A program made the position numbers and the translations under genes. The notes under the pieces are model-generated. The model had not been told where the DNA came from. It saw only the letters and a list, made by a program, of their open reading frames with translations, and searched no databases. DNA of 64,000 nucleotides, from positions 57,628-121,627 of the forward strand of contig NZ_VAVZ01000001.1 in NCBI RefSeq assembly GCF_005771525.1, in the 5' to 3' direction. The stretch is from Nesterenkonia salmonea (GTDB lineage Bacteria; Actinomycetota; Actinomycetes; Actinomycetales; Micrococcaceae). This document shows positions 61,631-64,000 of the stretch, piece after piece (position 1 is the first letter of the stretch; each line of letters begins with the position of its first letter).

Positions 61631-64000
61631 CAGGACACGCCGATCAGCTCGAGGGCGGAACCAGTATTGGTCTTGGTGACCTTCAACTGGATAGGTATCT
61701 GTTGATGCATCTCCGTGACGTGACTGACCACGCCAATTCTGCGCCCTTCACCTTGTAATGTGTGCAGCGCGGACATCACCGACTCCAGCGTATGGTCATC
61801 CAATGACCCGAAGCCTTCGTCGATGAACAGACTGTCCAGCCCGACCCCACCGGCCTCGGACTGCACAACCTCGGCCAACCCCAACGCCAAGGACAGTGAC
61901 GCCATAAAGGTCTCGCCACCCGAGAGGGACTCAGCTGGCCGTTCTTGCTCGGCATACTCGTCATAGACCTTCAGATCGAGGCCACGCAATCGTTGTCTGG
62001 TTCCCGTGCGCTCAGGGTCTAACAACAGCTGGTACCGCCCGTCGGTCATGACGTTTAAGTGTCTAGTCGCAGCTTCTGTGACGCGCTCTAACCGTGCGGC
62101 CAGCACATAGGTGGTCAGGCGCATTCCCTTGTCATTGTCTCCCCCTTGGGCCCGGACAGCGTCAGCGAGTTCAGCACGCAGATGTGATTCAGCGGCCTGG
62201 TCCCGACGCTGGGTGAGTACGTGGTGCAGGTCCCCGGAGACACGCTCGACGGCCTTGGCTTCCGCCCTGTACTCCGCAAATCTGCGTTGGGTGCTGATTG
62301 CGGTCTCTCGGGCCTGTTGCGCTTTGGCCTGGGCGTCGTTGACGTCTTCCTGCGAGGGAAGTGTCTCTCCCCTCTCTGCGCGCTGCATTCCGGCCGTGAC
62401 ATCTTCAAGCTCAGCTTCGAAATGAAGCCTTTTGTCAGTGTCGGCGAAAGCCGTCACCTGCTGGCTGAGATCATTGAGGGTCTCTTGGGGCAGACGCGCA
62501 CTATTGACCGCATCGACGTCTGCAAAGGGGGAGGCGGTGACGTGGTCGTCAGCTTCTTTGGCGCTGCGCTGCGCCGCAGCAGCGGCGTTTTCTGCCTCCT
62601 GCCGCGCTGTCTGCGCCGACTTGAACACCAGCTGCCACTGCTCCAATACTTCTACCCGTGCAGCGATACTGGGGTGGGGCCCTCGCAGTTCCGTGAGGCG
62701 CGCCCACACAGTCTTCGCCTCTTCGCTGAGTCGCTGGGCCTCTGCAGCCTGTTGCCCTGCTGTGTGCTCAGCGGCCGTCTGGTCTTCGCGCAGAGCCACT
62801 ATCTGCTCCCGCATCTCCTGCACCTGTTCCACCAGTAGACGCTGGTCTCGGCGGCGTTGCACTGCCATCCGGGCCTTCTCTTCGGCCGCGGAATGAATGG
62901 CTTTCGCCTCCTCTTCCGAGAGGTGAGCATCAGCAGAGAGCTCTCCGTGGATTTCTTGAAGCTGGCTGTGGGCACGCTGCTGTTGTTCGGCGAGGCTCCC
63001 GCTGTGCAGACGCGCTTGCTGGAGAATTTCGGTCGCTGCGTTGAGTTCCTCCTTGGTCACCGTCTCCTGGTCACGTTTCAGAGGATCGGGGTGTTCGGTG
63101 GACCCACAGACCAGGCAGGGCTCACCGTCTGAGAGGTTTTCGGCAAGCTCCTGCGCCAGGGACTGGAGGTATCCCTGAGAGACCTTTCGAAGGTCGCTTT
63201 CCGCCTGATTCTGCTGATCTTTCGCCTGTTCGACCTGCTGGCGAAGGTTCTTCACCTCGGAAGCGGCGGTGTCCCTCTGCGCTACTCGGTCCATACGTGT
63301 CCGGGCTGCTCTGACCGCCGCCTGCGCAGCCTCAACCTCTTGGTCGAGCTGCTCTGAGGGCACGATCTTGTCTTGCTGTGTCTCAAGCTTCTCCTGGGCA
63401 GCAGCCGCTTGAGATCTCAGGGTGTGGGCGTGCAGCTGCGCGTCCGTGGCGGCCTGTTCCGCAGTCTGCGCCGCGGAGCTGAGCTTGGTGTAGCGCTCCT
63501 CGAGTCCGAGCGCTTCGGGGTCAGTGAGTCGCGCACGCAGCTGCAGCACTTCTTCAGCTGCCGCGTCGAGCGTCTCAGCGTTCACGTCAGACTGGTCGCG
63601 TAGCAGCGACCGCGCCTCGTGTTCAGTGGATACTGCGCTCTTCTCTTTCTGCTGTGCCGTCTCAGCGTCACGGTCGGCGCGAACAACCCATTGGTGGACG
63701 GTCTCCGCCGCGCGATGCTCCGCTATGCGGTGCTCGGCTCGGACGGCCTCCGCGCGGAACTCCTCGTGCACTCGGCGCAGTTCGGCGTGCTCTGTCCAGC
63801 GTGTGAGTTGGCGGTGCCGCGTGGTGAGCTTTTCGAGCTCTTCGGCTGCCCCTTCTGCTGCAGCCTGCGCCTTTTCTTCTGCGCAGCGCAATCGTTCGTG
63901 GCCCTTCTCCACCTCGGTCAGCAGTGGTTCGCTCAGCTCCCCAGGCCGCAGCTCTTCAGTGGAGGGCATGTCCTCACCGAGCAGGGCAGCTGCGGAGCTT
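61630..64000 (-). CDS. sbcC: Exonuclease SbcC (C-terminal 790 residues; cut by right edge)
   Basis: SbcC is the ATPase of the SbcCD nuclease, which opens DNA hairpins and trims broken ends. The visible part is long coiled coil rich in Glu, Ala, Gln and Arg on both sides of a zinc hook, PCLVCGSTEHPDP (about 300 residues into the visible part), through which two molecules join. The C-terminal head has the ABC signature ESLSGGETFMASLSLALGLA and Walker B LFIDEGFGSLDD. The frame stays open to base 64000, so the N-terminal Walker A part, and probably sbcD, lie to the right of the window. An ATG at 63969 is internal, not the start. Confidence 0.95.
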   Translation of the reverse strand, partial: SSAAALLGEDMPSTEELRPGELSEPLLTEVEKGHERLRCAEEKAQAAAEGAAEELEKLTTRHRQLTRWTEHAELRRVHEEFRAEAVRAEHRIAEHRAAETVHQWVVRADRDAETAQQKEKSAVSTEHEARSLLRDQSDVNAETLDAAAEEVLQLRARLTDPEALGLEERYTKLSSAAQTAEQAATDAQLHAHTLRSQAAAAQEKLETQQDKIVPSEQLDQEVEAAQAAVRAARTRMDRVAQRDTAASEVKNLRQQVEQAKDQQNQAESDLRKVSQGYLQSLAQELAENLSDGEPCLVCGSTEHPDPLKRDQETVTKEELNAATEILQQARLHSGSLAEQQQRAHSQLQEIHGELSADAHLSEEEAKAIHSAAEEKARMAVQRRRDQRLLVEQVQEMREQIVALREDQTAAEHTAGQQAAEAQRLSEEAKTVWARLTELRGPHPSIAARVEVLEQWQLVFKSAQTARQEAENAAAAAQRSAKEADDHVTASPFADVDAVNSARLPQETLNDLSQQVTAFADTDKRLHFEAELEDVTAGMQRAERGETLPSQEDVNDAQAKAQQARETAISTQRRFAEYRAEAKAVERVSGDLHHVLTQRRDQAAESHLRAELADAVRAQGGDNDKGMRLTTYVLAARLERVTEAATRHLNVMTDGRYQLLLDPERTGTRQRLRGLDLKVYDEYAEQERPAESLSGGETFMASLSLALGLAEVVQSEAGGVGLDSLFIDEGFGSLDDHTLESVMSALHTLQGEGRRIGVVSHVTEMHQQIPIQLKVTKTNTGSALELIGVS

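Overview
The window looks like part of the chromosome of a high-GC Gram-positive bacterium (Actinomycetota), most likely a Micrococcales / Micrococcaceae-like species. The evidence is a mycothione reductase, the gcvH-garA-ftsR-DUF151-MerR block typical of actinobacteria, paired clpP1/clpP2 behind tig, a eukaryote-like IleRS with a T-box leader carrying an AUC specifier, a LpqY-SugABC-type importer, malate:quinone oxidoreductase and DUF4233 next to folC. The exact genus cannot be read from the sequence by eye.

Layout. (1) 1-627: mobile-element debris: the intact 5' end of an IS1634-type transposase running off the left edge, then a decayed IS110-type transposase. (2) 628-8004: a minus-strand run, smc, then a 937-residue fusion of an enolase-superfamily fold with a cyanophycin-synthetase-like ATP-grasp, then a second ATP-grasp protein, all with overlapping ends. 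(3) 8129-26699: a compact cell-surface polymer locus in alternating strand blocks. It holds three more ATP-grasp proteins (sugar-transfer-associated type, CphA-like type, TupA-like type), an asparagine-synthase-like protein, GT-B and GT2 glycosyltransferases including a double-transferase fusion, two rhamnosyltransferase-like paralogues flanking a pectate-lyase-fold protein, a polysaccharide pyruvyl transferase, a Tam-like methyltransferase and an ABC exporter (permease plus ATPase). (4) 26701-36209: housekeeping: ndk, DUF4233, folC, ileS with T-box, an MgtC-like membrane protein and valS. (5) 36304-43669: an SDR oxidoreductase, a mycothiol-linked redox pair, an orphan ParA, and the gcvH/garA/ftsR block. 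(6) 43752-47254: a two-component system beside an ABC export pair. (7) 47268-51674: a four-gene trehalose-type sugar importer. (8) 51820-57714: clpX, clpP2, clpP1, tig, tRNA-Pro, tRNA-Lys, a hypothetical gene and a bcp peroxiredoxin. (9) 57800-64000: tRNA-Leu immediately followed by a Tat-exported solute-binding protein, then mqo, a small membrane protein and a partial sbcC.

How it fits together. The most unusual region is 628-26699. Five ATP-grasp proteins from at least three subfamilies sit within about 20 kb of glycosyltransferases and a polysaccharide exporter. ATP-grasp enzymes typically join a carboxylate to an amine, and TupA-like proteins are named from teichuronopeptide (polyglutamate/polyglucuronate) synthesis in alkaliphilic Bacillus. 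My inference is a cell-wall glycan decorated with or linked to amino acids or peptides; the chemistry is not proven by the sequence. In the fusion protein the enolase-like half appears to have lost every metal ligand and catalytic lysine, suggesting a structural or substrate-binding role for that half. Two other CphA-like members carry Asp in place of the usual metal-binding Glu.

Two regulatory points stand out. ileS has a recognisable translational T-box leader. The solute-binding protein at 57883 has a GTG start one base after the tRNA-Leu 3' end, so tRNA processing would create a nearly leaderless mRNA.
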